DNA of 42,891 bases from Planctomycetota bacterium (GCA_009920765.1 RFZJ01000030.1:1-42891), one strand, 5' to 3'; counted from the first letter of the stretch, positions 34,402-42,409 are shown. Program-made: numbers and translations. Notes: a model not told the origin generated them from the letters alone.

Positions 34402-34748
34402 TCGCCTTCTCCTACGCCCATGTCGTCAAGGAAGGTGTCAAGAACTTCGACGGTTCCGTCTCCCCATTTTTCTTCTCGGGCAAAAGCTGCAAGAACAGCA
34501 AGGTCTTCTTTAAGCCTTGCAACTTCCTTGGTGTTTAAGCGCTGAAGATAAGTTGCAACTTGATCCAAGATTGCAGCACCAGCCTGCTGATTACAAATAT
34601 TCTCATCCGAGCCAGCGATGAAAACGACAAAATGAAGAAGGCTTAGAAGGAGGGGATTTGCTCCAACTTGATCGGGAATCTCAGGGAAAATTGCAGTTCC
34701 TTCAGGAACTTCAATGCTGTTTTCATCCATGTCTTCGTTATCTGCCAT
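34398..34748 (-). CDS. Conserved-context protein of unknown family (116 aa)
   Basis: I do not recognise this family. The protein is acidic and mostly helical: an acidic N-terminus (DNEDMDENSIEVPEG), a hydrophobic helix (NPLLLSLLHFVVFIAGS), then DQVATYLQRLNTKEVARLKEDLAVLAAFAREEKWG. It ends in an acidic tail. There is no JAMM metalloprotease motif, so it is not a Mec-type CysO protease. It lies between the sulfur carrier and its E1 enzyme, one base after the carrier stop, with AGGAGG before its ATG, and overlaps the E1 start. This tight packing suggests a real structural or regulatory part of the sulfur-transfer system. Confidence 0.82.
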   Translation of the reverse strand: MADNEDMDENSIEVPEGTAIFPEIPDQVGANPLLLSLLHFVVFIAGSDENICNQQAGAAILDQVATYLQRLNTKEVARLKEDLAVLAAFAREEKWGDGTVEVLDTFLDDMGVGEGE

Positions 34749-34749
34749 A

Positions 34750-35022
34750 TTAACCTCCTGCTACTGCCGGGATAATTGCTACTTCGTCGCCATCTTTTAC
34801 AGGGGTGGCAAGATTTTCGAGGTATCGCATATCTTCGTCATTGATAAAGATGTTTACAAATCTGCGCAACTGGCCGTTATCGAACAGCCGTTGATCCATT
34901 GCTGGGTGAAGTTTACATAGTTCACCGAGTGCTTCGCCAACAGTGTTGGCGTTAACTTCAACCGATGCAAGATTACCCGCATGAGGTCGGAGAGGAGTGG
35001 GGATTTGAATTTTAACAGCCAT
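34750..35022 (-). CDS. CysO/MoaD/ThiS-type ubiquitin-like sulfur carrier
   Basis: This 90-residue beta-grasp protein ends in AIIPAVAGG, with the free Gly-Gly tail needed for thiocarboxylation. VKIQIPTPLRPHAGN and LRRFVNIFINDEDMRYLENL closely follow, as I recall it, Mycobacterium tuberculosis CysO, rather than MoaD of molybdenum cofactor synthesis or ThiS of thiamine synthesis. CysO in thiocarboxylate form donates sulfur to a PLP synthase. Here the gene directly follows a threonine-synthase-like PLP enzyme and precedes an E1 and a desulfurase, so a protein-bound sulfur donor role is strongly suggested. GGAAGG lies about 5 bases before the ATG. Confidence 0.93.
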   Translation of the reverse strand: MAVKIQIPTPLRPHAGNLASVEVNANTVGEALGELCKLHPAMDQRLFDNGQLRRFVNIFINDEDMRYLENLATPVKDGDEVAIIPAVAGG

Positions 35023-35076
35023 AAATACCTTCCGGCGGAAAAACCCGCATGTTTAAGGAAATCAAATTACAGAGGA

Positions 35077-36336
35077 TTATGCAAGAACAGGTTCCTGGGT
35101 GTTTTCCATGGTGGCCTCGAACTCATCAAGGGAAGTTCCAATGGTAACTGGTTCTCCTAGTTGAGTCGTGAGGGAATCCTGGGTTTTGAGCCCGTTGCCT
35201 GTAATGAGGAGAACGATTTCTTCATTTTTGGGAATACGGCCTTGCTCTACCAATTTGCGCGCAGTTGCTACAGTAACTCCGCCCGCTGTTTCTGCAAAAA
35301 CACCTTCGGTTTTTGCGAGTAAAAGCATGCCTTCCCTTATTTCATCATCGGTAACATCCTCAGCCCAGCCACCGCTTTCACGAATAAGCTTGGCTGCGAA
35401 GTATCCATCTGCAGGGTCACCGATTGCAAGGGATTTGCAAATGGTATTTGGCTTGCGTACGGGGCGATGAGATTCCCAGCCATTCTTTACAGCTCCACTA
35501 ATAGGGTTACAGCCAGTGGCTTGGGCGCCATAAAACCTGGTACTGGGTTCCTGCTTAAGAAGCCCGATCTTGTAAAATTCTTGGAAGGCCTTGCTGACTT
35601 TTCCAACCAATGCGCCACCCGCCATCGGGCTGACCACATGCTGGGGGGTTCGCCAGCCCAGTTGCTCTGCAATTTCAAAGCCCATGGATTTCGAACCTTC
35701 AGCATAAAAGGGCCGTAGATTGATATTCACAAAGCCCCAGCCAAATTTAAATGCAACCTGAGTGCAAAGCCTGTTTACTTCATCGTAGGTGCCACGTACT
35801 TTGACAACCTTGGCACCATAGACAGAGGTTCCCATGATCTTCGCTTTTTCAAGATCGGATGGAATAAAGATGTAGCTTTGCATTCCAGCAGCAGCAGCAT
35901 TGGCTGCAACACTGTTTGCTAGATTCCCGGTCGAGGCACAGCCTACGGTTTGCAGGCCAAACTCACGGGCTTTGCTTAATGCAACTGCAACTACACGATC
36001 CTTGAAGGAAAGGGTGGGGAAGTTTACAGCATCATTTTTTACCCATAAATTCTTGACCCCGATTTCCTTTGCCAGGCGGTCTGCGCGAATTAATGGTGTG
36101 CCACCAACATGCAATCCTACGGTGGGTTCACCATCAATGGGAAGCAGTTCTTGGTAACGCCACATGTTGAAGGTGCGGGCGTCCAACTTTTCCTTGGTAA
36201 GTACGCCTTTTAATGATTCATAATCGTAGTCGATTTCCAATGGTCCGAAATCGTCCTGACAGAAGTTAACAGGGGTTACGGGATATAATTTGCCACACAG
36301 ACGGCACTTCATGCCTTTTACAAAACTGGAAGACAC
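35077..36336 (-). CDS. Threonine-synthase-family PLP enzyme under SAM riboswitch control
   Basis: This fold-type II PLP enzyme is most like threonine synthase. The PLP Lys is K112 in VNFPTLSFKDRVV, and GCASTGNLANSVAANAAAAG is the phosphate-binding loop. Near the N-terminus MKCRLCGKLYPVTP and a later Cys form a rubredoxin-like segment. The frame is open to 36573 through the riboswitch, but the real start is GTG at 36336: CGGAGGAAAG ends 4 bases upstream, the protein is then 419 residues, and MKCRLCGK follows 8 codons later. Threonine synthase uses O-phosphohomoserine. Its SAM riboswitch and neighbouring sulfur carrier, E1 and desulfurase suggest instead sulfhydrylation of O-phosphohomoserine to homocysteine, or of a serine ester to cysteine. 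Plain threonine synthesis remains possible. Confidence 0.88.
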   Translation of the reverse strand: MSSSFVKGMKCRLCGKLYPVTPVNFCQDDFGPLEIDYDYESLKGVLTKEKLDARTFNMWRYQELLPIDGEPTVGLHVGGTPLIRADRLAKEIGVKNLWVKNDAVNFPTLSFKDRVVAVALSKAREFGLQTVGCASTGNLANSVAANAAAAGMQSYIFIPSDLEKAKIMGTSVYGAKVVKVRGTYDEVNRLCTQVAFKFGWGFVNINLRPFYAEGSKSMGFEIAEQLGWRTPQHVVSPMAGGALVGKVSKAFQEFYKIGLLKQEPSTRFYGAQATGCNPISGAVKNGWESHRPVRKPNTICKSLAIGDPADGYFAAKLIRESGGWAEDVTDDEIREGMLLLAKTEGVFAETAGGVTVATARKLVEQGRIPKNEEIVLLITGNGLKTQDSLTTQLGEPVTIGTSLDEFEATMENTQEPVLA

Positions 36337-36446
36337 TTGTCTTTCCTCCGGGTACGCAGGACAATAACCTGCTTTAAAAATTGGCAGTCTTTTCCAGAGG
36401 AGGATATTTAGGCTTGGAGATAAAAAAGGGGCGTAGATTACGTCAC
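36337..36446 (-). promoter_or_regulatory. Expression platform of the SAM riboswitch
   Basis: The 3' strand of stem P1 (GAGATAAGAAG) can pair alternatively with CTTTTTTATCTC at about 36417-36428, so P1 and this downstream hairpin exclude each other. Further on, TCCTCC (36399-36404) is complementary to GGAGGA (36344-36349), the ribosome binding site of the GTG start. A small hairpin GCAGG/CCTGC (36356-36372) lies between them. This supports control of translation by hiding the ribosome binding site, though a weak hairpin followed by TTTTTT near 36423-36442 could also allow termination. Confidence 0.55.
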
Positions 36447-36566
36447 TTCTTATCTCTCCCGGCAAACCCGGGTAGGAGGTAGCACCAGCATCGTTGCGAG
36501 TTATCGCTTCGACCGGTTGCTGTGGCTTCGACGGGCCTAATCCCTCTGCCACTCTGGATAAGAAAC
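36446..36566 (-). ncRNA. SAM-I (S-box) riboswitch
   Basis: The minus strand shows the full S-box layout. P1 is TTCTTATC (36557-36564) pairing with GATAAGAA (36447-36454). Between them are the conserved blocks AGAG-GG, GCAGAGGGAT, GGCCCG, GAAGCC and GCAACC. GGTGCTACCTCC comes next, then P4 with CCCGGG...GGGAGAGATAAG. Order, spacing and conserved bases match the SAM-I aptamer, which binds S-adenosylmethionine and normally shuts off methionine or cysteine synthesis and transport genes. It lies about 110 bases before the GTG start of the threonine-synthase-like gene and so controls the whole five-gene operon. Confidence 0.96.
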
Positions 36567-36584
36567 TCACCAAATTGTTCTAGT

Positions 36585-36613
36585 AATATATTCTGTAAGA
36601 AGGCAATCAGCAA
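36585..36613 (-). promoter_or_regulatory. Promoter of the SAM-riboswitch operon
   Basis: The minus strand has TTGCTG (-35, 36608-36613) and TATATT (-10, 36585-36590) with 17 bases between. Transcription would start about 7 bases downstream, leaving a 10-15 base leader before riboswitch stem P1. This matches the usual tight placement of S-box aptamers behind their promoters. Confidence 0.65.
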
Positions 36614-36726
36614 TCGATAAACTGAGAAAATCTCAAAATCCTTTGAATTTTTCATTACCTTGAGTCGCTATATTGCGAAATCACGTTACTGCTTAACATT
36701 TGCTAATCAAATCGGATGAGATTTCT

Positions 36727-37827
36727 TTAGTCTTCATCATCTTCAGAATCAATCCAGTCTGGCAGAGGGGGAGGGGTCATCAGATCGAGTTCGAGAAGAA
36801 CGGTCATGGCAGAATCTGGCCTATTATCCTTGGATTTGCTCATCATGCGTTCGATTAATTCCACAAACCAATCTGAAAGATCGGCGCGGAAATTGGTGAT
36901 GGGTTCAGATTTTTCCTTGCTGCGTTGAGCTTTGATTTTCTCTTTTTTTTCCAACCCTGGGTAAGGAAGTTTTCCAGTCAATGCGTGATAGAAAGTGCAT
37001 CCCAAGCCATAAAGGTCAGCCCTGCCATCGATGTCGATGGAGTTGTAGGACTGCTCTGGGGCAATGTAATCCATGGTGCCCACGATGTATCCTTTGCCCC
37101 CGATGATTTTAAGATCTTCATCTTTTTCACCTTCGACAAACGCCAGTCCAAAGTCGAACAGTTTGGCTTGATTTTCAGGTGTCACCATGATGTTTGATGG
37201 TTTGATATCGCGGTGTATAACGCCTTGTTTATGGCAATGTGCAAGGGCTGTCAAAGTATGGCGCATCAATTTGATTGCAAGATCCTGAGAGATGGGGCCG
37301 GATTCATCTATGATTTTTTGGAGTGATTTGCCTTGGATGAATTCGATGAGCATGTAATTGAGCCCTGCGAAATCTTCGAGGCTGAAAACTTTAACTACAT
37401 TGGGGTGATCCAGTTTCTTGGCAATGTAAAATTCCCTTTTAAAACGGGCTATGAGCCTGTCTTGTCTTTCGGTTTTTAGGTTGCGTAGAACCTTCATACT
37501 GACAAAGTTTAATTTATCATCATTTTTTCTAGCCAGGTAAACGGTGCTCATGCCGCCCCTGCCTAGTACTGAAAGCACTTGATAATCTTTCATCACCAAG
37601 CCGCGGGATTTTCCTTTTAATATTCGCTCTGCTTGAAATCTGGTTATTTTTCCAGCCTTTACCAAATATTCTGCGATAAGGTGTGGTTCGTTTCGGATGG
37701 TTTTATCAAGGTTGTTATAAAGCACAACAACTTCAACTTTGTCCATCAATTTACTGCGCATGAGAGACATCAGGAAGTCGCCTACATTGACTTCGGGGTT
37801 TGATTTTTCAGGATCTGGGCTGCTCAT
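36727..37827 (-). CDS. Soluble Ser/Thr protein kinase
   Basis: This is a Hanks-type kinase of 366 residues. The first ~80 residues are a helical region (VVVLYNNLDKTIRN, YLVKAGKITRFQAERIL) that resembles an N-terminal domain seen in planctomycete kinases. The kinase core follows: glycine loop GRGGMSTVY (89-97), K112 in VSMKVL, HRDIKPSN (205-212), DFG (225-227) and APEQ. No transmembrane segment or extracellular sensor is present, unlike PASTA-type kinases, so it acts in the cytoplasm. The C-terminus is acidic (DSEDDED). AAGGGGG lies before the ATG. It follows pheT by 34 bases, but the target is unknown. Confidence 0.93.
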   Translation of the reverse strand: MSSPDPEKSNPEVNVGDFLMSLMRSKLMDKVEVVVLYNNLDKTIRNEPHLIAEYLVKAGKITRFQAERILKGKSRGLVMKDYQVLSVLGRGGMSTVYLARKNDDKLNFVSMKVLRNLKTERQDRLIARFKREFYIAKKLDHPNVVKVFSLEDFAGLNYMLIEFIQGKSLQKIIDESGPISQDLAIKLMRHTLTALAHCHKQGVIHRDIKPSNIMVTPENQAKLFDFGLAFVEGEKDEDLKIIGGKGYIVGTMDYIAPEQSYNSIDIDGRADLYGLGCTFYHALTGKLPYPGLEKKEKIKAQRSKEKSEPITNFRADLSDWFVELIERMMSKSKDNRPDSAMTVLLELDLMTPPPLPDWIDSEDDED

Positions 37828-37861
37828 GCTGGTTAACCCCCTTTGAATTGGTGGTTATCAC

Positions 37862-40375
37862 TTAAACTTCTTTGCCGCGAATCTGGGCTTTTAGCACATG
37901 CTTTAGCCTGTCTTCAATTTTTTTGTGCAGCTTGTCCACTTCTTTGTCGTTAAGGGTGCGATCATCAGCCTGATAACTAAGTGCGAATGCGAGGCTTTTG
38001 GTGCCTACAGGCACTCGATCCCCTTGATAAATATCAAATAGCCTGGCAACTTTAAGAATATTACCACCCGCAGCTTGAATTTCGGCGGTAACCGTCTGCC
38101 CTGAGACGTTTTGGTCGACAACCACTGCAATATCCCGTAGCGCAGCAGGAAAGCGAGAAACAGGCTTGGATATATACCTAGCAGGCAGGCCTGAAGCCAG
38201 AGTGAGCAGATCGAATTCCGCTGCGATTATTTCGTGGTTATCCAGTCCAAGGGTAGATGCCAGCTTTGGGTGTAAGACTCCAAACATTCCTGCAACTTTG
38301 TCGCGTATCAGCAAAGCTGCGGATTTGCCCGGATGAAGTGCAGGGTGGGTGCCATGTTTGAAGGAAACCTTTTCAAGATGAACACCAGAAGCAAGACCCT
38401 CGACGATGCCTTTTAAATCATAGAAATTCAAGTTGTTTTTGGTCGATTGGTCTTGTGCCCAAAAGGGTTTGTTTCGAGGGCCACAAATTGCAATTGCCAA
38501 TTTGTAGGTTTCTACGGGCAATGTCTGGCCATTAACTTTTTGATACACCTTGCCCACCTCGAAAAGCTTGACGCATTCGGTGTGTTTGAGGTTCGCTTGG
38601 GTTAGCGAGACAATGCTTGCCATCAGGCTTTGGCGCATAACAGTGCGTTCACTACTGATGGGGTTAAGCAATGTTACATAAGCTGGCTTCGAGGATTCCA
38701 GAAAAGCAGATTCAGCTTCGGGGGATGTCAAAGAGTAGGCAATCGTTTCTTGCAGGCTTAGGTTAACAAGAGTGTCTTTTATTTTGCGTTCAAAATCCAA
38801 TTCTGGATCGATCAAAACAGGAGGCAATTGCTCTGAAAGGCGGGTTTCAGGAAACTTATCGTAGCCATATAAACGCGCAATATCTTCCAGAAGATCTGCA
38901 ACTCCAACTTGAATATCAAGGCGATTGGTTGGCGCAGTAACTCTAAGCATTTCATTGCTTACCTTTTCAACTTTAAACTCAAGAGAAGTTAAAAGTTTGG
39001 TGCATTCCTCCAAAGGAATTGCGATCCCGAGTATTCGTTTGGCCTCTATGAGAGAAAAATCAATCACTTGCAGGGGTTTGGGGGACGGATAACAATCGAT
39101 CCTACCTTCTGCGGGTAGGCCATGGGCAAATTCTTCCATCAATTGCAGTGCCCGGTTAGCTCCCCCGATAACTTGATCAGGGTGAATGCCTTTGCTAAAT
39201 CGAGTTGCAGCTTCGCTGGGAAGCGCCAAGGATTTCATAGCCTTGCGAATTGCAAGGAAATCAAAGTTTGCACTTTCGAGCATAACCCGTGAGGTTGCCT
39301 CAGTAACTTCCGTTTCAGCCCCACCCATCAAACCTGCAATCGCAATCGGGCCAAGTGTATCTGCGATAATCAGTGTTTCAGGAGTGAGTTCGCGATCTAA
39401 ACCATCCAAAGTCTTGAGCTTTTCGCCCTTGGTTGCGAAACGAATTATGATCTCGGGTGTTTTTCCTTTTGCTCTTAAACAAAGAACATCGTAATCGAAT
39501 GCATGTAGCGGTTGGCCCTGTTCAAGCATTACATAATTCGTGATATCAACAATATTGTTGATGGGTCGCATGCCGGCCTGATTTAACCTTCGTTTTAAAA
39601 ATGCAGGGGAAGGGCCAACTTTTATGTTCTCGATAAGAGAGGCAGTGTAACGGGGGCATGCCGATTGATTTTGTATGACAACATTAACTTTACCTGTGAT
39701 TGGAGCCCCAAAGGCCTTTATTTTGTGTTCGTAGGGCTTTAGTTTACCCCCGGTCATGGCAGCAACTTCGCGCGCAATGCCTATCATTGAAAGGCAGCGG
39801 GCCTTGTTTGGAAGAATGTCGATTTCAACGATGGAGTCGCCAAAATAATCTACAAGAGGCATACCCACAGGCGCATCATTTTCAAGAATAATGATGCCAT
39901 CATGATCTTCGGAAATGCCAAGTTCAAAACCGGAACAAACCATGCCATCGCTGGTAATCCCCCTGATTTTCCCTGGTTTAAGCTCTTTTAAGACTTTTGG
40001 GGTGGCATGGCCATCGAAAAGTACGGAACCCGAAAGCGCAAGAATAACTTTTTGGCCCGAATCACCCACAGAAAGATTGGGCGCACCGGTAACCATGGTA
40101 ATTGATCTGCCTGAACCATACTCTACAGTGGGAAGTTTTAGCCTGTCTGCATCCGGGTGCTTATCTACCTTGGTGACCAACCCGATGACGATTTTGTCTT
40201 TATCCCAGACAGGATAAGGGTCCTCTGTTCCAAGTCTTAGACCTTCAGGCGCAGGAACTCCCCAGTGTTTTATGCCGGAAACTTCAAGTCCTGCAAGTGC
40301 AAGTCTATTTACCAAAGCTTCGAGGGAAAGATCGAAGTCTACATAATCTTTAAGCCAGCGAATCGGAACCTTCAT
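37862..40375 (-). CDS. pheT: Phenylalanine-tRNA ligase beta subunit
   Basis: PheT pairs with PheS as an alpha2-beta2 enzyme charging tRNA-Phe. The 837-residue length is within the bacterial range. The start MKVPIRWLKDYVDFDLSLE is the family hallmark. An EMAP-type tRNA-binding domain follows (VTKVDKHPDADRLKL and VCSGFELGISED), then the B3/B4 editing region with NIVDITNYVMLEQGQPLHAFD. B5 and the inactive catalytic-like domain come next, and the C-terminal anticodon-binding domain holds SKPVSRFPAALRDIAVVVD. It is 66 bases downstream of pheS. Confidence 0.96.
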   Translation of the reverse strand: MKVPIRWLKDYVDFDLSLEALVNRLALAGLEVSGIKHWGVPAPEGLRLGTEDPYPVWDKDKIVIGLVTKVDKHPDADRLKLPTVEYGSGRSITMVTGAPNLSVGDSGQKVILALSGSVLFDGHATPKVLKELKPGKIRGITSDGMVCSGFELGISEDHDGIIILENDAPVGMPLVDYFGDSIVEIDILPNKARCLSMIGIAREVAAMTGGKLKPYEHKIKAFGAPITGKVNVVIQNQSACPRYTASLIENIKVGPSPAFLKRRLNQAGMRPINNIVDITNYVMLEQGQPLHAFDYDVLCLRAKGKTPEIIIRFATKGEKLKTLDGLDRELTPETLIIADTLGPIAIAGLMGGAETEVTEATSRVMLESANFDFLAIRKAMKSLALPSEAATRFSKGIHPDQVIGGANRALQLMEEFAHGLPAEGRIDCYPSPKPLQVIDFSLIEAKRILGIAIPLEECTKLLTSLEFKVEKVSNEMLRVTAPTNRLDIQVGVADLLEDIARLYGYDKFPETRLSEQLPPVLIDPELDFERKIKDTLVNLSLQETIAYSLTSPEAESAFLESSKPAYVTLLNPISSERTVMRQSLMASIVSLTQANLKHTECVKLFEVGKVYQKVNGQTLPVETYKLAIAICGPRNKPFWAQDQSTKNNLNFYDLKGIVEGLASGVHLEKVSFKHGTHPALHPGKSAALLIRDKVAGMFGVLHPKLASTLGLDNHEIIAAEFDLLTLASGLPARYISKPVSRFPAALRDIAVVVDQNVSGQTVTAEIQAAGGNILKVARLFDIYQGDRVPVGTKSLAFALSYQADDRTLNDKEVDKLHKKIEDRLKHVLKAQIRGKEV

Positions 40376-40441
40376 GATTCAAAACCCGGGTTGTGTTAAT
40401 GCAAAATGAAAAACCAATACAATTACAACCGATAACCAAGA

Positions 40442-41464
40442 TTAGAACTGGGACAAGAAGCGCAGATCGTTGCCCCAAAACTCTCTTATGTCTTCAATGG
40501 CATGGCGAAGCATGGCGATGCGTTCCGGGCCCATTCCAAAAGCAAAACCGGAATACTTGGCTGGGTCGTACCCACCATTCTTCATGACTTCCGGATGAAC
40601 CATACCTGCACCCATGATTTCTAGCCAACCGGTTTTTTTGCAAAGCGGGCAACCCTTGCCGCCACAAACAATGCAATCCATATCCACTTCAATGCTTGGT
40701 TCCGTAAATGGGAAGTAACTTGATCGAATACGAACCTGCCTGGAGTCGCCAAACATTTTTCGGGTGAAAGCGGTTATCGTTCCGATCAAATCGGTCATTG
40801 AAACATTGGTGCCAACTACCAAGCCCTCGACCTGATGAAACATTATTTCGCTACGCGTGGTTATGGCTTCGTATCTGTAGCACATACCAGGCAAAATAAC
40901 CCTGATAGGTGCAGGGTGAAACTTGCGCATAACATGGATCTGGCCTGGTGAAGTATGGGTTCTAAGAATCAACCCGGGGTCGGTGGTATGAAAGGTATCC
41001 CACATATCGCGTGCCGGGTGATGGGGCGGCATATTAAGCAAGCCGAAATTGAACTCATCTTCCTCGATTTCACGAGAGCGAAATACTTGAAACCCCATTT
41101 CAGCAAAGGTTGATTGAATATCACGCAGGGTTTGAGTTGCAAGATGCAACTTACCCGAAGAAGGAGGCATACCGGGTAAGCTTATATCAAGTTTTTCGGT
41201 TTCCAAGCTTTTCAGCATGGCTTGTTCGAGGCAATTTTTAAGGGCGGCTTCGTAAGAGGCGGAGAGTTGTTCTTTGACAATATTGGCTTGTTGGCCGTAT
41301 TCTTTTCGGGATTCTGGTGGAAGCTCGCTGACCTTTTTTAGGGCGGCGAGCATTTCGCCATTTTTTCCAAAGTAATTGGTGTTCCAACTTCTTAACGAGG
41401 ATTCATCGTTACAAGCAGCTAATTGATCTAAGGCACGGTTTTTAAGTGAATCCAATTCAGACAT
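40442..41464 (-). CDS. pheS: Phenylalanine-tRNA ligase alpha subunit
   Basis: PheS carries the aminoacylation site. It has 340 residues. The N-terminal coiled coil is followed by motif 2, with FHTTDPGLILRTHTSPGQ and CYRYEAITTRSEIMFHQVEG. Motif 3 is GFAFGMGPERIAMLRH. A Cys cluster (CIVCGGKGCPLC) precedes GAGMVHPEV and probably binds zinc, as in many bacterial PheS. The gene lies downstream of infC-rpmI-rplT, a conserved order in bacteria, with one small membrane protein gene in between. Confidence 0.96.
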   Translation of the reverse strand: MSELDSLKNRALDQLAACNDESSLRSWNTNYFGKNGEMLAALKKVSELPPESRKEYGQQANIVKEQLSASYEAALKNCLEQAMLKSLETEKLDISLPGMPPSSGKLHLATQTLRDIQSTFAEMGFQVFRSREIEEDEFNFGLLNMPPHHPARDMWDTFHTTDPGLILRTHTSPGQIHVMRKFHPAPIRVILPGMCYRYEAITTRSEIMFHQVEGLVVGTNVSMTDLIGTITAFTRKMFGDSRQVRIRSSYFPFTEPSIEVDMDCIVCGGKGCPLCKKTGWLEIMGAGMVHPEVMKNGGYDPAKYSGFAFGMGPERIAMLRHAIEDIREFWGNDLRFLSQF

Positions 41465-41598
41465 TGTATGGCTTCAATCCAAATTTGGTAAACGAGGAAC
41501 TTCTTCACCATTTTTAAATTCTGTACTTCGATTGCTTTAACTAGACGGCATAGGGCTTAAAAACAGGCTTTCCAAGTTAATGGTAAAAGTGTTGTAGT

Positions 41599-41880
41599 TT
41601 AAGGAGCGCAAGTCATTCGAGGCGGTAATGAAAAACGCGCAACCTGGCCATGAATCCAACAAAAACCCACATAGAAAAATATGATCATGGCAAGCAAGTT
41701 GATGATGATAAGTAATACATCACCAATTTGTGGTTGCTCGAGGCCAATAAGAAAGCGCATGGCGAATGTCGGGAAATGGCAGAGCCCTAAAAAAAGCACG
41801 GGAACCCCAAAAATTCTCCGCAACATAGACCAAATTAGACCCATAATCGGTTTGGCTTCGCGTGCCTCGATTCCGGTCAT
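41599..41880 (-). CDS. Small membrane protein of unknown function (93 aa)
   Basis: The protein has 93 residues and two or three hydrophobic segments (FGVPVLFLGLCHFPTFAMRFL and VLLIIINLLAMIIFFYVGFCW). AAGGAA lies about 6 bases before its ATG, which supports expression. It sits between rplT and pheS, where enterobacteria have the pheM leader peptide; it is not related to pheM by sequence. I do not recognise the family. A perfect 16-base hairpin separates it from rplT, so it may have its own promoter or be expressed at a lower level. Confidence 0.65.
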   Translation of the reverse strand: MTGIEAREAKPIMGLIWSMLRRIFGVPVLFLGLCHFPTFAMRFLIGLEQPQIGDVLLIIINLLAMIIFFYVGFCWIHGQVARFSLPPRMTCAP

Positions 41881-41922
41881 TTTTTGTTCCTTAATTTGTT
41901 GCCGTGTGGTGGGCTTCTTCTC

Positions 41923-41960
41923 GACTTGCTAATTTGAACTCTAATTCAAATTAGCAAGTC
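41923..41960. terminator. Long perfect hairpin downstream of rplT
   Basis: A perfect 16-base inverted repeat (GACTTGCTAATTTGAA / TTCAAATTAGCAAGTC) has a 6-base loop. It starts 23 bases after the rplT stop. There is no T-run on either side, so it is not a classic intrinsic terminator. It may stabilise the infC-rpmI-rplT mRNA end, act as a processing site, or terminate without a U-tract. Confidence 0.6.
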
Positions 41961-41983
41961 AGGAGGACAAACCAACCTCGGTC

Positions 41984-42352
41984 TTACTTGAGCCCTACCG
42001 GTTGGTGTTTTCTAGCCAACTCAACAATTTTAGTGAATGTTTCAGGGTCGCGAATTGCGATTTCTGAAAGAGATTTTCGGTCTAAGCTTACTTGCGCATT
42101 TGTCAAACCAGCAATCAATTGGCTGTAGCGCATACCACGCATTCTGCAAGCTGCATTGACGCGAATAATCCAAAGCCTTCGGAATTCACGTTTACGCACC
42201 TTACGGTCGCGGTAAGCATATACACCAGCACGAATCAGAGTAACTCTGGATTGGCGCTGCAGGTTGTGCCTACTGGCACGATAACCTTTGGTTAATTTTC
42301 TTAATCGCTTGCGGTCGCGAAGAACAGTTTTTCCGCTGCGTGCTCTTGTCAT
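41984..42352 (-). CDS. rplT: 50S ribosomal protein L20
   Basis: L20 is an early 23S rRNA-binding assembly protein and in many bacteria represses its own operon. The 122 residues match: basic RKRLRKLTKGYRASRHNLQR, then RKVRKREFRRLWIIRVNAACR, and a globular C-terminus with MRYSQLIAGL and NAQVSLDRKSLSEIAI. It follows rpmI by 57 bases in the standard infC-rpmI-rplT order. Confidence 0.97.
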   Translation of the reverse strand: MTRARSGKTVLRDRKRLRKLTKGYRASRHNLQRQSRVTLIRAGVYAYRDRKVRKREFRRLWIIRVNAACRMRGMRYSQLIAGLTNAQVSLDRKSLSEIAIRDPETFTKIVELARKHQPVGLK

Positions 42353-42409
42353 GGCTTACCAGATCTCCAACGCTTGAAATAAAAGCGTATCAGTAAAACA
42401 GCTACAAAA

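Noticed and set aside
33724..34545. Plus-strand ORF of 273 codons opposite the ThiF gene
   Set aside because: It is antisense to a clear E1 enzyme gene with all catalytic motifs; no recognisable protein features.
36337..36573. Upstream in-frame extension of the threonine-synthase-like ORF (TTG at 36573)
   Set aside because: It runs through the SAM riboswitch aptamer and has no family similarity; the GTG at 36336 has an ideal ribosome binding site.
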